64,000 bases of DNA, from contig OX637290.1 of assembly GCA_951799445.1 (NCBI GenBank), forward strand, positions 23,058,987-23,122,986. The letters are read 5' to 3'. This stretch comes from Pseudisothecium myosuroides (taxonomy: Eukaryota; Streptophyta; Bryopsida; Hypnales; Lembophyllaceae). Positions 1 through 12,672 of this stretch are shown here, piece by piece (positions within the stretch are counted from its first letter, which is position 1; every line of letters begins with the position of its first letter). The position numbers and the translations under genes were made by a program. Under the pieces are notes generated by a model. That model searched no databases. It saw only the letters and a program-made list of their open reading frames with translations, and had not been told where the DNA came from.

Positions 1-1153
1 TGATGGGTTTTGCTCTAGTGTGTGCCAACTAATTCATTGGCATGTGTGCATAGCACCCTTATTGAACTGGAAAGTTGCAATGATTGGGGACTCCCACTTT
101 TTAGGGGAGCAACAAGAACCCTAACATTGGTTAACTCCTAAGTTCTCCAACGTTGAATTTAAGGATGACAAAGAGATTGAAACTCAAGTATCATTCTTGT
201 TACTACTTGGATGAAAGTCATCCTAATTTGTGGAGATACTTTATCAAATTGTTGTCCTATCTAATGGTTGGATTTGATGTTACTAGAGCACACATTTTTC
301 TAAAATTACCAATGTGGAAGTTTGTCAAGTGGTTGACCAAGACAAAATTGCATTGACCCTAGTTCAAAATTGGAATTGCAAAAATGAGGTCATAGATTTT
401 AAGAACATTAAAATTTCTAAAAATCACCATGTCAAGAGAACCTCATTTCAAATCCGTTCCAACAAATTTTAGTCAAAATATGATAATATTTTGCTTTCAA
501 TTGAATTTAGAAGGAATTCTAAAAAAATTCTTTTAAAATTTATAAAAAAAAATATTGGTGATAGCATGGGTAAAGCTAACCATACGGATGGAATCTACAA
601 CTCAAAATCTACAACTTTTATTTGCATATGAATTCTTAAATATTCTTCCAAATAGTATTGTATCATGTTTTTTCTCAAGTCATGAATTCTAGAGAAGACT
701 CTAGATGTTTAGGAGTTAATAATGTTATGAAATAGTGATTTGAATCTCTAAAAAATAAATTGTTAAATCTGCTTTCAAATGGACTAGCTAGCATAACCTA
801 TACTCATTATTTTATATTCAACTTTGTTGGAAGGCACACATTGACTTTAAAGAAGTCTTGACCGTGTATCTTTTACAAGGAAGGACAAACTTGATGTCCA
901 CATACTAGTTTATTAACCTTGAAACGTATTAGAAAAAGTTTTGTGTCTTTTGGAGGATTTCAAGAGGCCACAAGGATGGAAAAAAACATATTTTCATCCA
1001 AATTTTGTTAAAGAGTTGTTGTCCCTCTTTCTACATCCCTAGATTTGCAAAAAGTATAGATAAAAAAGTTTGTGATGAACTCTTAGGATTTGGCGTTTTG
1101 TCCCATAATGTTGTGAACTCTTAGGACAATTTATGAGAAATAATCTCTAGATA
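1..1153. other. AT-rich intergenic DNA, no gene seen
   Basis: Open frames here are short and AT-driven, with no recognisable protein motif. I see no repeat structure with paired ends in this stretch. Confidence 0.6.
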
Positions 1154-1604
1154 AGAGCATCTCCACATGGGCATGCTATACTGCTCCGTCAAATGGTTGT
1201 TTGGTGTGTCCAAGCTTCTTCATGAGTCCCACCATTTGTACAATTTAAGTTTTTTTTGCAACTGCCCTCTCCAAAATTTGCTTGCATTGTCACACTGCAA
1301 GCTAGAAGGCCCTTTTATGTTTGACATGTGCCTCATTTGAATAGGAGCATGGTTTTTGATGTTAGCTACAAAGACCAACCTCAATCCCAACCAATCAAAA
1401 TGCCACAAACACAAGTGCTCTGGGCTAGTCGTGACTTGGTTCAACATTGATATTTTGAATTTTGCATTGGAATTTTTGATACTGTAGTTCCGCAGTGGGA
1501 GCCTAGTAATAAGGCAAGGCCTTCCTCTCCCCTGACACACAGCATTCACGGATTGGCCTCCGGTCTAGTGCGTCCATTTTGATGTGGATTGGTGGAGATG
1601 CTCT
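1154..1604. mobile_element. MITE-like element with GAGCATCTCCAC inverted ends
   Basis: The left end AGAGCATCTCCAC (1154-1166) is matched exactly, inverted, by GTGGAGATGCTCT (1592-1604). The 451-bp interior is less AT-rich than its surroundings and carries no transposase. A longer element with related ends lies at 25309-26055. The target-site duplication is unclear (flanks ATA / AGGG), so the superfamily is not assigned; similar ends are common in plant non-autonomous DNA transposons. Confidence 0.6.
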
Positions 1605-4371
1605 AGGGACCTAAAGAGTTGCATTTACAATGAGAGAAGAATTGATATGTGGTTGTTCTTAATGACTTGGTCTATTTTGTCACTAGTTGAGATAATCGAA
1701 CAATGCTAGCAAGTTGAGTTACTTGATTGTTCAAATATTTCAAAATATTCACACAAGAAACAACAATTTAATTGTTGCTTTACAATTCTATACTAGTGTG
1801 TGTGTATTTTATATCACTCAGCCTACTTGAATCAAGTTCAAAAGGGAAATAAATTCACAATATTTGTAATTTTGTTAACCAAAAAAGAGATTTGAAACTA
1901 GGTTTAATATTGATGGTTTTTAGTAGTTTTGTTTTATAATTTTTTTGAAAATAACAACTATTTTGATGGAGAAGTAAGAAGTGATATATAACAAACAACA
2001 ATATAAAATTTTAGGGCATTGCATTGTCTATCAAATTGCAAAGATGCTCCCAAATCAGTTTCACTCCAAATGTTGGTGGTAATTTGGCCACCCAAAGATA
2101 TTAATTTTTGAACAAACAAGCAAGGATCCTAATCTAGCAAGATCACCAATGAAAAGGAAGGAGAGAAAAGACTCCAATCTCATTTTGAGATTGCTAATTA
2201 ACCCTTAAAAGGTCATTTCTATCCAAGCTTGGTCAAACTTCATTATATTTCTACATTAAAACATACCTTTCAAAATTTTGATATTTTTCACATGTGGTTA
2301 TATACATTAAAAAATTGATCTCATTTTTTCATAATTAAAAATATCAAATTGAATTCTATATGATTTTTTTAAGAAATTTCTTACAAAAATCATAGTAATT
2401 ACAAAAATGCTTAGAATAATACAAGATTTTAATAAAATGGAAATAATAGTGGCAAGCATCATGGTGTAATTGATGTACTCTTTGAGCTTACACCAAGAGA
2501 ATTTTATTAGAAAAAGTTCAAAAGATAGAAGTGTAGTTTGATCTTTCAAGATGCTATCTTTTGAGTGTCACAAAACTAGAATTTTAACAATTTTGAAAAA
2601 ATTCAAATGGAATTAAAAGTGGATTGTTGGAGATATAATTTTTTAGTTAAGATTTAAAAAATATTAAAAATAAAAAACTATGTGAAAATTTAGGTTTTGA
2701 CTTTCAAAATGCCATAGGCTTACAATGCCCTTGAGGGTTAAGAGTTTGTTCATCTTGTATCTCACACAGTGCCACCTGAGGTAAAACAAGTAACGCCAAG
2801 ATTATGTACTTCTATTATGAGGGAGACTCTATTGTGTCCAATAACATAAAAGGGCTAAGAGAGTAGTTAGGGATTTGTAAATGAGAAGAAGTTGAGGCAA
2901 ATTAATATATGACAAGTTGTATTGGAATTGTATATATTGATTTTTTGATGTGTAGTGGATGTCTTGGTAATGTCAGGACCATTGCTAGATGTAACTGCTT
3001 GTGGTATAAGATTTAGCAATATGGCATTTTATGGTTTGAATTTTTGTATTGATTGTTGGATTGTTGACTTTGATGAAAGTATTGAGGCATGAAAGTTTAG
3101 CAATTCATGACTGCAGTTTAGTGGTTGTATTGGGGTGTTATCCCATTTGAGCTAATCAACCAAATTTTTTAGATTTATTTTATTGCAATAATTGATGGCA
3201 TTTTGGTATTATTTGGAGATTTAGCTAGTCAATTAATTTGGATGTTAATAAAATACATTCTATATGGATCATAAGATTTAGTGGTTTAAGTTTAGGATTT
3301 GTTGAATTTTTATTGTGAATTAGTCTTTGAGTGCTAAGGAGGATGGGATATGTATCGTCCCTCTTGCTCCCGATGTACTAACTATGAATGATTTAGTTTC
3401 CCACCCATGAATTGTGATATTTTGTAGGAATGTTTGATATTTGTCTTGTTTAAAGCAATGAATTTAGGAGAGAAGTGGTCATTGCAATATGGAATTCAAG
3501 AAATTGAATTTTGTGTTGTATGGATGGATTGCTTTGGGGAGAAGTTTGGAATGGCACAATGCATACATAGAGTATGTCGGGGCATAATTTTGCATTGCAA
3601 TCACATTGTATTGCAGTGATACATGAACAAGGAAGTAGCCACGGTAGTATTGTATGGTTGGGTGGATGGCCTTCAAAAATGCTATCATTCATGAGGACGA
3701 GGCATGTGGAGTTGCTATGAGAGTTAATAAGTTTTTTTATTTCTTGTATTGTCTTATTGAGTCTTTGAATATGTAATGCTTTAATGAGCGGTGTTGTATA
3801 CCATAGTAGTACATGTATCCATGTGTATATTTGATTTACATTGCAAAGTGGGCATATTATAGAGATTTTTTGGGTTGACCAAAATAAGTGTTTCCAAATA
3901 AAGCCCATGTATTGACCATATTTGAATTTGAGTTTGATTTGTGCCTTTGTGGATTATGAATTGTCTAACAATTCTTGCTCATTCTAATGTTTGCGTAGAA
4001 TTTGAGCTTGATAGGCCATAATCTCGTGAGTAATTCAAAATCAATCAATCATTGTGTGACACATACTAATTATTTCTTTAAATTTTATTTAAATAATATA
4101 TCTTTTATACATTGACACTAGTCATTTGCATGTAATTTATTATATCAATTGTCTTTTCCCAAATCAAAGAAGTCCAATTGCCTCTCAAACCTTTGTTTTT
4201 GCTATACCATTGATTCAAATTGAAGCACAAATGAATTCATCCAATTTTTTGTATAGAAATTTATTAATGGTATAATTATTCACATCATTGAGTTTAGTTT
4301 AAAAGATATTAATTGTTTTTGTGACTTCATATGAGGCTTTGCTTCAAAACAATGAGATATTAGAGTTCACC
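1605..4371. other. AT-rich intergenic DNA, no gene seen
   Basis: About 2.8 kb of low-complexity AT-rich sequence. The longest frame (minus strand, 3450-3908) has no motif I recognise and no supporting start or splice context, so no gene is called. Confidence 0.5.
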
Positions 4372-5303
4372 TTAACCCCTAAATCCCCAAGGCATTTTTT
4401 GGCTCCAAAAGCACTGAAAACTTCCAATTCTGCTGCAATCACTCCCTAAACCAAAAAAAACTTTTTTTTTAGAATTCAACCGTAGGATCTTGTACTTCAC
4501 TTGTCTCAGATCATATGGTAAGAATTTCATGGAGTTTGACCATATGGATTGGAAGATATTAACATTTGAAAATGGGATTATAGTGTTTCGTTCAATTTTG
4601 AACTGTGGCCTGCAATTTTAGATGACTTTGACGGCCATTTGTTGATTTGTTTTGCACTACACACCATAAAGTTAAAATTTTTTATGTTGAAAATTTGAAT
4701 TGAGAGTCGAAGAAAAAAATTTGAGAATGTCGAAACTTGATTTTCACATATAAAAAAATTGTTAAATAGAAGTAGGTCCAAAATTGAACAAAACACTGAA
4801 TCATTAATAGCTCTTAGGTGGAATTAAAACACCATAATCCCAACAGTGGGATTATTTTTACATACAAACTTAAGCTTGTCAAAAAAAAATTTGAAAAAAT
4901 TTGAAAATTGCATTCATAAATGAATTCTATAAGTTTTCTTTTTTTGAAGATGCTTAGATTGCCCGAAAAACAAGATTGTCCATAACTTTTTCATATTGAG
5001 TCCGAATAGAATGAATCAAAACTTCAAAAGTAGACAAAAACATGATCTTTGAGAATAAAAATTGAAAAAAAAATTCAACTTTTTAAAGTTTTTTTTTTGC
5101 CTAGCAAATTGCTTTTTTGCCTTCAGGTGGCATAATTTTTGCTCCCAGGCACCGATTGAAAAATAAATTATATTTTTAGTAAGCTAATGTAAATTTCTAT
5201 CTTCAAATAAAGTTTCAAAAAATCAGGTCAAAATTTCAGGTCACACAAGCCTGCCTGAAATCCCAAGTGTCCCCCGAGGGGACTTTGGGGATTTAGGGGT
5301 TAA
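4372..5303 (+). mobile_element. TTAA-family element, copy A1
   Basis: 932 bp. It starts TTAACCCCTAAATCCCC and ends GGGGATTTAGGGGTTAA, with TTAA at each end and no longer duplication outside it. The interior is AT-rich and non-coding and aligns by eye with copies A2-A8, including the internal phrase around 'cataactttttcat' and the GGTGAGATTG-like central block. It is among the more diverged copies. Non-autonomous DNA transposon; piggyBac-like by its TTAA/CCC ends (inference). Confidence 0.75.
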
Positions 5304-5639
5304 AGTCATGGAATGTCTTCCATCATTTGAACTGTAATTCACTACTTATTTTGGATTGCATTTGGATTCCTATTTAGCTTGCATTTTCTTTGAAGGTGAA
5401 AAATTATAAGGTTTGATTCACAGTCCAGGGAGTTCTGTACAGAAAACGGACAATTTCCTAGCTTCTAGGAGGTGGCTCGGATTTTTCATTTTATACCCGG
5501 AAGTGGGCCTAAAGAGTGCAAATTTTATCGGTTCATATCCCCCATTTCTTAATGTACTAGCCAACATTTTTTATTTCAATTATCTACTTTCGTAAATGTC
5601 TAAAATGGGTCCGGTTTATTGTTTTGGTGGAGGATTTTT

Positions 5640-5790
5640 ATTCCCTCCCCATTTTTTTTTTGCTTTAGTTTCCTTGTCATTCATTCCCCATTTTTTTTGG
5701 CTTTAAATTTCCTTGTCATTCATTCCCCATTTTTTTTGGCTTTAAGTTTCCTTGTCATTCATTCCCCATTTTTTTCCCAAGTATTTAGGG
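5640..5790 (+). repeat. 39-bp tandem repeat, about 3.5 copies
   Basis: The phrase CCTTGTCATTCATTCCCC recurs at 5672, 5711 and 5750, a period of 39 bp. Because 39 is a multiple of three, the array stays open in one frame as a hydrophobic 13-residue repeat, but nothing else suggests that it is translated. Confidence 0.8.
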
Positions 5791-5892
5791 TTAAAGAATG
5801 TTGGCATTCACTCTCTATTTTTTTGTCTAAAATGTATCCCTGGTAGGAGTTGAACCTGACAAAGTCCCTACCACTTTAGGGCCAAGGATGTA

Positions 5893-5943
5893 GCCTTCGG
5901 AAAATACAAGGATCTACAAAGGGTCCAAGTATTTTCCGGAGGC
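5893..5943. repeat. Short hairpin next to the hAT pseudogene
   Basis: GCCTTCGGAAAATAC (5893-5907) pairs with GTATTTTCCGGAGGC (5929-5943) with one mismatch over 15 bp and a 21-nt loop. It lies about 115 bp past the 3' end of the hAT-like pseudogene, so it could be a transposon subterminal structure or a transcript-end hairpin. Confidence 0.6.
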
Positions 5944-6058
5944 TGGTTAGTATGGTTAGTATTGGAAGTCACAAAATTTGCGTACCACTACCGTTAGTAT
6001 TAGCTACCCTAAACGAACAAGATGGATCACTTGCACTCGGTTGATTAGGAGAATTCAA

Positions 6059-8241
6059 CTAAGAAGACGGATTAGTATACAAAAAACAGTAGTTACTATC
6101 ATTCTTCCAAAGTGGAACAGCATCGGTGATAATGTAATCTATCGCCTCCTCTGGCCCTTCCAAGGCAATTTGTAGCATTGCCTCAAGATTCTTGCTACCC
6201 AACCTATTTATAACTCTAGTCTTGATCAAATTTTGCACATTGAAAGCACACTTACACGTTGTTGTAGAAACACATTGCACACGAGCTAACTCTGAAAGAA
6301 TGAGGAGGTTAGGGTACCGTGCTTGTAAGGTGTGATTCCAAGTTATCATGCCCCACAAATCCCTGAAATTCTTATCCCCCCATTCCGTGGTGCACTGAAG
6401 TTTAAAGGCTAGAAATTCACGCTTATATGCTACCTGGTCTACAAGAGGAGGGAGTTTGAAGCGTGCATGCGAGCGGTCTACCCCGTAATGGCCCAACAAA
6501 GTCTCCAATTCGGAGATGCACCAATTCTGCAACCCCACCTGCTTGGAAGGCATATTAGTCGGGTTCAAAATCTTAAAGCAAGAAACCAAGTCATTGTCAC
6601 TGAAGTGCGCATCAAGGGCAGAACAAACAGCCTCTGTGAATTTTTTTTGGAAAATCAGTGCCTCCTCCAAGTCAATGCCGAGCCTGGATCGTGTCATTTG
6701 GAAGCTGTAGAACATAGATCCCTTCACCTCGGACTGTAGCCTCTTCAAGTATACATCGTGAGGACCATAATTGGGCAAAACATGATAACCAGTGGATTCA
6801 TTACAGACATCAACATTCAAATCACAAGAATCCACAATGAACATCATGCGAATTTGAGCTATCTCAATAGGAGCAATACTGCCTACAATTGTGACATCAA
6901 CAATTTCAGCTGAAATACCTTAGACAACATGGCCAACGAGTGAAGAATGTCAGCCAAAAAGTAGAAGATGTAGATATACTTGAATTGACTTAGTTTCTCC
7001 AAAACAAACTTTGCAACATCTGACTCACTCTCATCAACTTCTTGGAAAAAAATAGGACAAATTCTAGTGAATCACATAAGGCAGTGACTACCTGCCACCT
7101 ACTCAGCCACCGAATTTTGTGATAGCGCTTCATAGTTTTCTTAGAATCAAAGAATTGATTCTACAAGGCTGTGAGTGCATTCTTGCGCTTACCTGACTTA
7201 TGGAAGAAACCTAAAATCGAATTGATCAAGGAATCGACTTCGGTGGACAGAACCTTACAACCTGGTGCTTTGGCAACATCGAGGGCGGCAAGGTTAGTTC
7301 GATGAGCTACACATGACAAGCCAACATGAAAGGGTTTACCTCATTGTGGAGTTGTGTGGAAACACTAGTGTGGCAACCCACCATGCTACTTGCTCCATTA
7401 CTTCCGAAGGCCACGAACTTGCACAAATCTAAATTCCACAGCCGCAGATGAGATACCACAGAACCAATAATCGATGTAGAGTCCTTCTTGCTGCCATCTA
7501 GCTGTCGAGACCTACAAAAACCGTCACGGGCAGACCCTCCTCTACAATTGTTGCAAACATGACAAGATGGCCAATAGCACTGATATCTGTAGATTCATTG
7601 ATCATGATGCCAAAGAATGGAGAATTTCGAATCCTACAAATGATTTGTTTTTGGATTACTACAGAAATACACCAAACAAGATCATTGCAAAATTTTTTGT
7701 TTTGGTACATGGTAGCTGTGATAGGAGCTTTCACGGACACCAACAATTTACATAATGCAGGGAATTTTGAGTAAGGGAGAGATTCCTTCCCTATAAAGTA
7801 GGCGGCTCTAAACAGGGTGTACAACGCCTCATCACAAGCACGTTGTCCGCTCAAGATCGCTTTCTCCATGGTTTTTTCTCTGATGTGGCAAGCCCAAGCA
7901 AGCCTGTGGTGTTCATTTGAACGAGAATGGTCTACAAACGCACTGACCTTGAAATTTTTCAACCCTTCCTTTGCGTATACTGAGCAGCCCCCCTTCTCCC
8001 TATGGACTTTGCAGAAGAGTTTGCCCTCCGAAACAGAGAAATGAAGCTAGTTGAATTGAGTCGCCCATTGCTCTTTCTACAGAGTTTGGGCTAGTTTAGC
8101 CTGGAAAGGGGCTGGTTGATTCGTACCTGGGCTCTCAGCCGATCTCACGTTGTCACTTGTGGAAGACGAAAAATCTGAAGAATCTGCCTCATGCGAGCTC
8201 TCAAAGTAGGAGTCCCGGATCGACTTCTACCTCTTTGCCAT
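6059..8241 (-). pseudogene. hAT-type transposase / ZNF862-like pseudogene (DUF4371 and hAT dimerisation regions)
   Basis: The predicted ATG is at 8241-8239. The N-terminal part contains FCKVHREKGGCSVYAKEG and a DUF4371-type block with IINES-like TDIS near 7590. The middle part (about 7515-6850) has the conserved FVAFGS and ACHCVAHRTNLAALD motifs. The C-terminus at 6059-6847 has the hAT dimerisation signature CKCAFNVQNLIKTRVINRLG. The family is the hAT-derived zinc-finger 862/MYM-like proteins common in plants and animals. The reading frame is broken by TAG codons (after MAKR, in QTL-TAG-KEQW, FN-TAG-LHF, TAL-TAG-NQFF) and by at least three frameshifts (near 7505, 7060 and 6910). No paired terminal inverted repeats were found, so it may be an old transposon or a dead domesticated copy. 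Confidence 0.85.
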
Positions 8242-8830
8242 TGCGAGAACCTACCACAAGGAAGACCTTAGGGCTCAGAAAACAAGAATGAGGTTTCAGA
8301 AAACATACAAACGACTAAAACAACATTACAATCAAAAATAGGGGAGTGGAAGCCTGGAAAGAATTACCTAATTCGGATTCGGGGAGATCGCTTGAAGTGA
8401 GCACCCCCAGTTTCGCAGCAATTGCGATTTGCAAAGCAATCTCAAGCAGACACAATTGAACGTCCAATGCCCCAATCAAGACTCAAGAGAATATCAATTT
8501 AGCAAGTCAATTGTAAGCAGACACAGCAAAACACCAATTTGGCACGGCGATGAGGCGATCACTGATCACTCTAAAACCCAAAATCTCACGCACCTAAACC
8601 CCCCAAAAAATGCACAATGCAGCCCAACACCCACGGAGTGCCCAGAGTTTCTTGCGCGCGATACACAAAGGAGATTGGCAGAACGTAATTCAAGTTCAAA
8701 AACAACGCAAATTCTGCACTCAGCCACTCAAAAACGTACTGCAGGAAGGTGACAAGTGAGAGGCTGCGTTGCTGCGAGTGAGCGAGTTTGAGTTTGAGAG
8801 AAACAAAGTGAGTCACAACGACCAACGATG
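8242..8830 (-). promoter_or_regulatory. Leader and possible intron upstream of the hAT-like pseudogene
   Basis: Read on the minus strand, a GT donor at 8367 (TAG|GTAATTC) and an AG acceptor at 8251 (GGTAG|GTTCTCGCA) would bound a 117-bp 5' leader intron just before the predicted ATG. The upstream sequence is less AT-rich than its surroundings. An intron would argue against a reverse-transcribed copy. Inference from splice-site sequence only. Confidence 0.35.
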
Positions 8831-9677
8831 GTTTTAGCCAATCTGAGCCATCAATTGATTTGCTAACAACGAGGATGGACGGCGGGGCTATATTTACTGG
8901 TTTAGTGAGTTACTTTGTTACTAAGAGTCTGAGACCTCAACTAGCCAGTAGGCAAAGTGGGTATTGTTGTATTGGGTATTTTGGGATTTTGGGTAAGTGG
9001 GCAACGGTAACTCATAGACTTATACACAATGCATAAATACACTTTCAGAGTTTCAATCTTCCAGGCTTCCAGCTGTTCTAACTTTCAAGAATCTGAGGCA
9101 TAGAGTGGCTGTCAGCTTTTGAATGAGGGATACTTCATTATTAGGAATTTGTTATAGTTTGGTTACCTTGGTTACTTGGTACACTAGAATACTATACATA
9201 ATATTAAAAAAAAATCCTAAAAAGTATATGCCTGGTCGGCTGCCCACCGTGAAAAATGCCTTTCAATCGGTAATTTGTCGTGGATACTCCTAGGGCAGCT
9301 TGCCAAAATGCCAGCATTTTTTTTCTAGTCGGCTCGTTTCCGAAAACCTTCATTTCTCTTCTGGAACCCTTTCCTAAACATTTCTATCTCATTCGGAAAT
9401 TCTCAAGATCAACCGGCTAGCTTGTAACTAACCGACGGCACTCCCCGTTCATTGGTTTGATTGCGTTTAATGATCTAATCACAAGATACTTGTCTTCTTC
9501 CAAAATTAAGGTTTAGATCCAGTCCTCCCACCCTTACAAGTCCAAAATACAAGGAAATGATTAAAAACAAATCTATATCTCAAACGGTGCAAAAAGCATA
9601 TGATCCCTACTACTTTGTACCAAATGAGACCTAAACTTCAATTTAGGAGGAAGAAAACTCAATGACATTACGGTAGT
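8831..9677. other. Intergenic, no gene seen
   Basis: Mixed-composition sequence without a credible frame or paired repeat ends. A TAAATATAG string near 8890 could be a TATA box for the minus-strand pseudogene but is not distinctive. Confidence 0.4.
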
Positions 9678-10239
9678 TACTCCCTCTGCTCTAAAATTAT
9701 CTTCCTGTTGGCCTTAATTTTTTGCCCAATTTAATCTTCCTATTGTTTATTTTGACATTGCGAATTGGTCAAATTTGATTTTTGCTTGCTATTTGGGACC
9801 AACAAAACAACTCCAAGTAGTAGTTCCCCTCTGTCCATGCAATTATCAATCAAGAGACAAATGAAATGACGAAAGGGGTCAATCAACATTGTTCATTTTT
9901 ATTTTTTGCATCTCTTTGAATATTTCCCGATTGAAGGAACTAAAGTTTTTGGGAGGCAAAACGAAGGGCCACACATGGTCTTGGGCATATACAAAATGAC
10001 GACCTCACAGTCAATAGTTAGTTGACCAATGGTGCTCTTTGAAAATGCCTCCCACAAATCTACTTTTCAATATTTCAAAAATGCACTTTGAAAAGGGGTC
10101 CAAAACTCAAATTTTCTAAAATGCTAAGAGTGCACCAAACTCTACTTTATAGCCCAAAATTGGTTTTTCAAATGTTATTTTTTGCCTTTATCTGGAACAT
10201 TTTGTCCAACAAAAAGATTATTTTGGAACAGAGGTAGTA
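9678..10239. mobile_element. Stowaway/mariner-like MITE with TA flanks
   Basis: The element runs 9680-10237 (558 bp) between TA dinucleotides at 9678-9679 and 10238-10239. The left end CTCCCTCTGCTCTAAAATTA is matched, inverted and with a few changes, by the right end, which reads from its outside as CTACCTCTGTTCCAAAATAA. CTCCCTC-type ends with a TA duplication are the hallmark of Stowaway (Tc1/mariner) MITEs. The interior is non-coding. Confidence 0.75.
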
Positions 10240-10905
10240 CATTTTTTAGACAAAGTCGACAAAAGTTATTGAAATTTGGGCTTTTGTAAAGTTTTGAGTA
10301 GAATCCAAGAAGTTTTTAAAGAGGCCTTGGGCATTTAGAGGTTAAAAAGTAAAGATTTAAAAATGCTAAAAATAATTTAAAAAATTCTATAAGCTTTACA
10401 TACATTTTTTTTAAATTGAAAAATGATTTTTCATTGGAATCAAATGTAAGCTTAATTTTTGGCAATCTTCCCTATTGAAATGGACTCCCTTGAGATTTGT
10501 CATACAAGAGATAATGGTAATTCTCTAAGGTAACAACATCTAAATGCGTCCAAATAAAATTATGAGCATGGTTCCTATTATTAAACTATAAAAGCTTTTG
10601 TTGGGCCTTGTTGGTAGTTGAAAGGAGATTGTAGATCTCTTAGAATGTGTTCTTTGGACTCTATATGAATAAACTATAAATTTTCAAGGTGCAAAAAATA
10701 GGTGTATTCCAGATTTTCCCCTAAGTTCTTGTGTGGAGTCTCTACATTTAAGACAAGAATCCAAATAAAAAAGTTTTATAAATAGGTCACAACCAATGTT
10801 TTTTGAGGGTGAAGTATCGCTCAGACGAATAGAGATTATGACCTTTTTAACTTGGTCCTTCAAAAAATTGGCTAGTGCAATGAAGCCAACAAGGGGGCTT
10901 ACTAT

Positions 10906-10978
<73 letters not shown>

Positions 10979-11134
10979 TTATATTTATATATCATTGGAT
11001 CACAATTAAGGCCATAAAACCATCCAAAACCATCCATGTACCCATTCCTGACAAGTAGACTTCTATTGCAAGTGTCCCTCAAAGTGCAATTAAACCGTCC
11101 CCATATTTAACTGCGATTGGTGAATTGTTAATTC
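10240..11134. repeat. Intergenic with a (TA)n microsatellite at 10910-10973
   Basis: About 32 TA units in a row; the frames through it (poly-IY) are artefacts. The part at about 11030-11134 resembles 25700-25820 (the phrase AATTAAACCGTCCC), so copy A2 that follows probably inserted into an older element. Confidence 0.8.
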
Positions 11135-12069
11135 TTAAACCCTAAAGGGCCAAGGCCCTTTTCTGCCAAAAAACACTCAAAACTGCCATGTCTATAGCAA
11201 AGAGTTAGAAAAATTGAAAATTGTTTTTTTTCACATCTAACTATAGGATCTTACACCTAACTAGTATGAGAGTGTGGAAAAAATTTCAGAATTTTTGACC
11301 ACACAAATTGCAAGATATCTACGTTTAATGTGGAAAAAAACAAGTTTTTCAGCACATTGTGGGACTAGATTTTTTTACTTTGAACATTTTTAACTTAAAA
11401 TTTTTGCACTACACAGTTTTGAGCTTTAAATCTTTATAGTGGAGAATTGAGTTGAGAGTCTAGGAAAAAAAAAGTTAAAAAAAAACACTTAATTATCATT
11501 CTTAAAAAAATTGTTAAGTAGAAATAGGTACGAGATAGAAGGAAAATCTAAAATATTCATATATTTTAGATGGAATTAAAATTCACTAATCCCAAGGGTG
11601 AGATTGTTCTAGCAATTAATTCAGACCATGTAAAAAAAAATTGAAAAATTGAAAAAATTGCATTCAAAAATGTATCTTACAAGTTATTTTTTTCAAGAAG
11701 ATGCTCTAACTGCCCAAAAAACAAGAATGTCCATAACTTTCTCATAACAAATCCAAATGAAATGAATCAAAGCTTTCCACATAGACAAAAATATAATCTA
11801 TAAGTAAAAAAAATTCAAAAAAAAAGATTCAAATTTTTGTCCATTTTTTTTTGCTGCCCGGGCTGCCCCCCATCCCCTGTTTTGAGCTTATTTGGTCATA
11901 ACTTTTGTTCCCACGCACCGATTGTGAAAAAAATTATATTCCCAAAAAGCTTATCAATTTTTCTATCTCCAAAAAAAGTTTCAAAAAATCACAACAAAAT
12001 TTCAGCCTGTAGGTACTTGCCTGAAAACACATTTGTCACCCAAAGGGACAATGGTCCTTTAGGGGTTAA
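11135..12069 (+). mobile_element. TTAA-family element, copy A2
   Basis: 935 bp, starting TTAAACCCTAAAGGGCC and ending GGTCCTTTAGGGGTTAA. Same internal order as A3, A6 and A7: the CTGCCAAAAAACACT block, CTAACTGTAGGATCTTAC, AAGATATCTACGTTTAA, CCCAAGGGTGAGATTGTTCT, then TGTCCATAACTTTCTCATAA. No coding capacity. Confidence 0.85.
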
Positions 12070-12672
12070 ATTTTGTTTTTATGATCTAGATATGTGACAG
12101 TTTCAATAACCTAGGGAGCTTCCACTTTAAAAATTCACTGTAAATACATGTCCTATCTACAAATTTGAATTTTTTTTTGTGAAAATTCACGATTTTCAAT
12201 TGCTAATACTACAAAAATGATTTTTCCTAAAAATAAAAAAAACCTGCCTCCAAGTATGCTGAGGTGCTGCTACATTACATTACATTACAAATAAATGTGA
12301 CGATGGTTTCCATTCCCGAGGTGCTGCATTTGCCGACGAGATAGGAAAACTTGGATGCTTCCGTTCAACTTATATCGGCGCCCCTCCCAAAGCTCTGGTG
12401 GACTGCCGGACTGCCAACTTCCTGCCTAGCCTGGCTGGGTACCTTGCCTTACCTGCAATCTCCCATTTCCGTTACTGAAGAGACAAACAAGTCCAGGCAA
12501 AACTTCTTTTCCGGCCGTCAGTCCGACGGAGCCGGAGCATAAACGCCGGCAGTGACTGACGGTATTCCGACGTTAAAAAATTTAATACCGTAAACTCTTT
12601 CAGATTGCCGAAATTGCTAGCTGGTACGTTTGGCACTCCACCTTGTTGAATTGAATCTTCACATCACTAAGG
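12070..12672. repeat. Diverged repeat related to 25860-26020
   Basis: The segment at about 12110-12290 shares, in the same order, AAAATTCA..AAATACATG, a TTCACGATTTT-like stretch and GCCTCCAAGTATG with 25870-26000, which is the interior of a MITE. A short (ACATT)n run lies at about 12271-12290. From 12300 to 12670 the sequence is less AT-rich with no recognisable gene. Confidence 0.5.

Noticed and set aside
3450..3908. 152-codon minus-strand frame
   Set aside because: No motif, poor context, and an overlapping plus-strand frame of similar quality; consistent with chance in AT-rich DNA.
10684..11082. 132-codon minus-strand frame and 73-codon plus-strand frame
   Set aside because: Both run through the (TA)n microsatellite (poly-IY) and have no motif.
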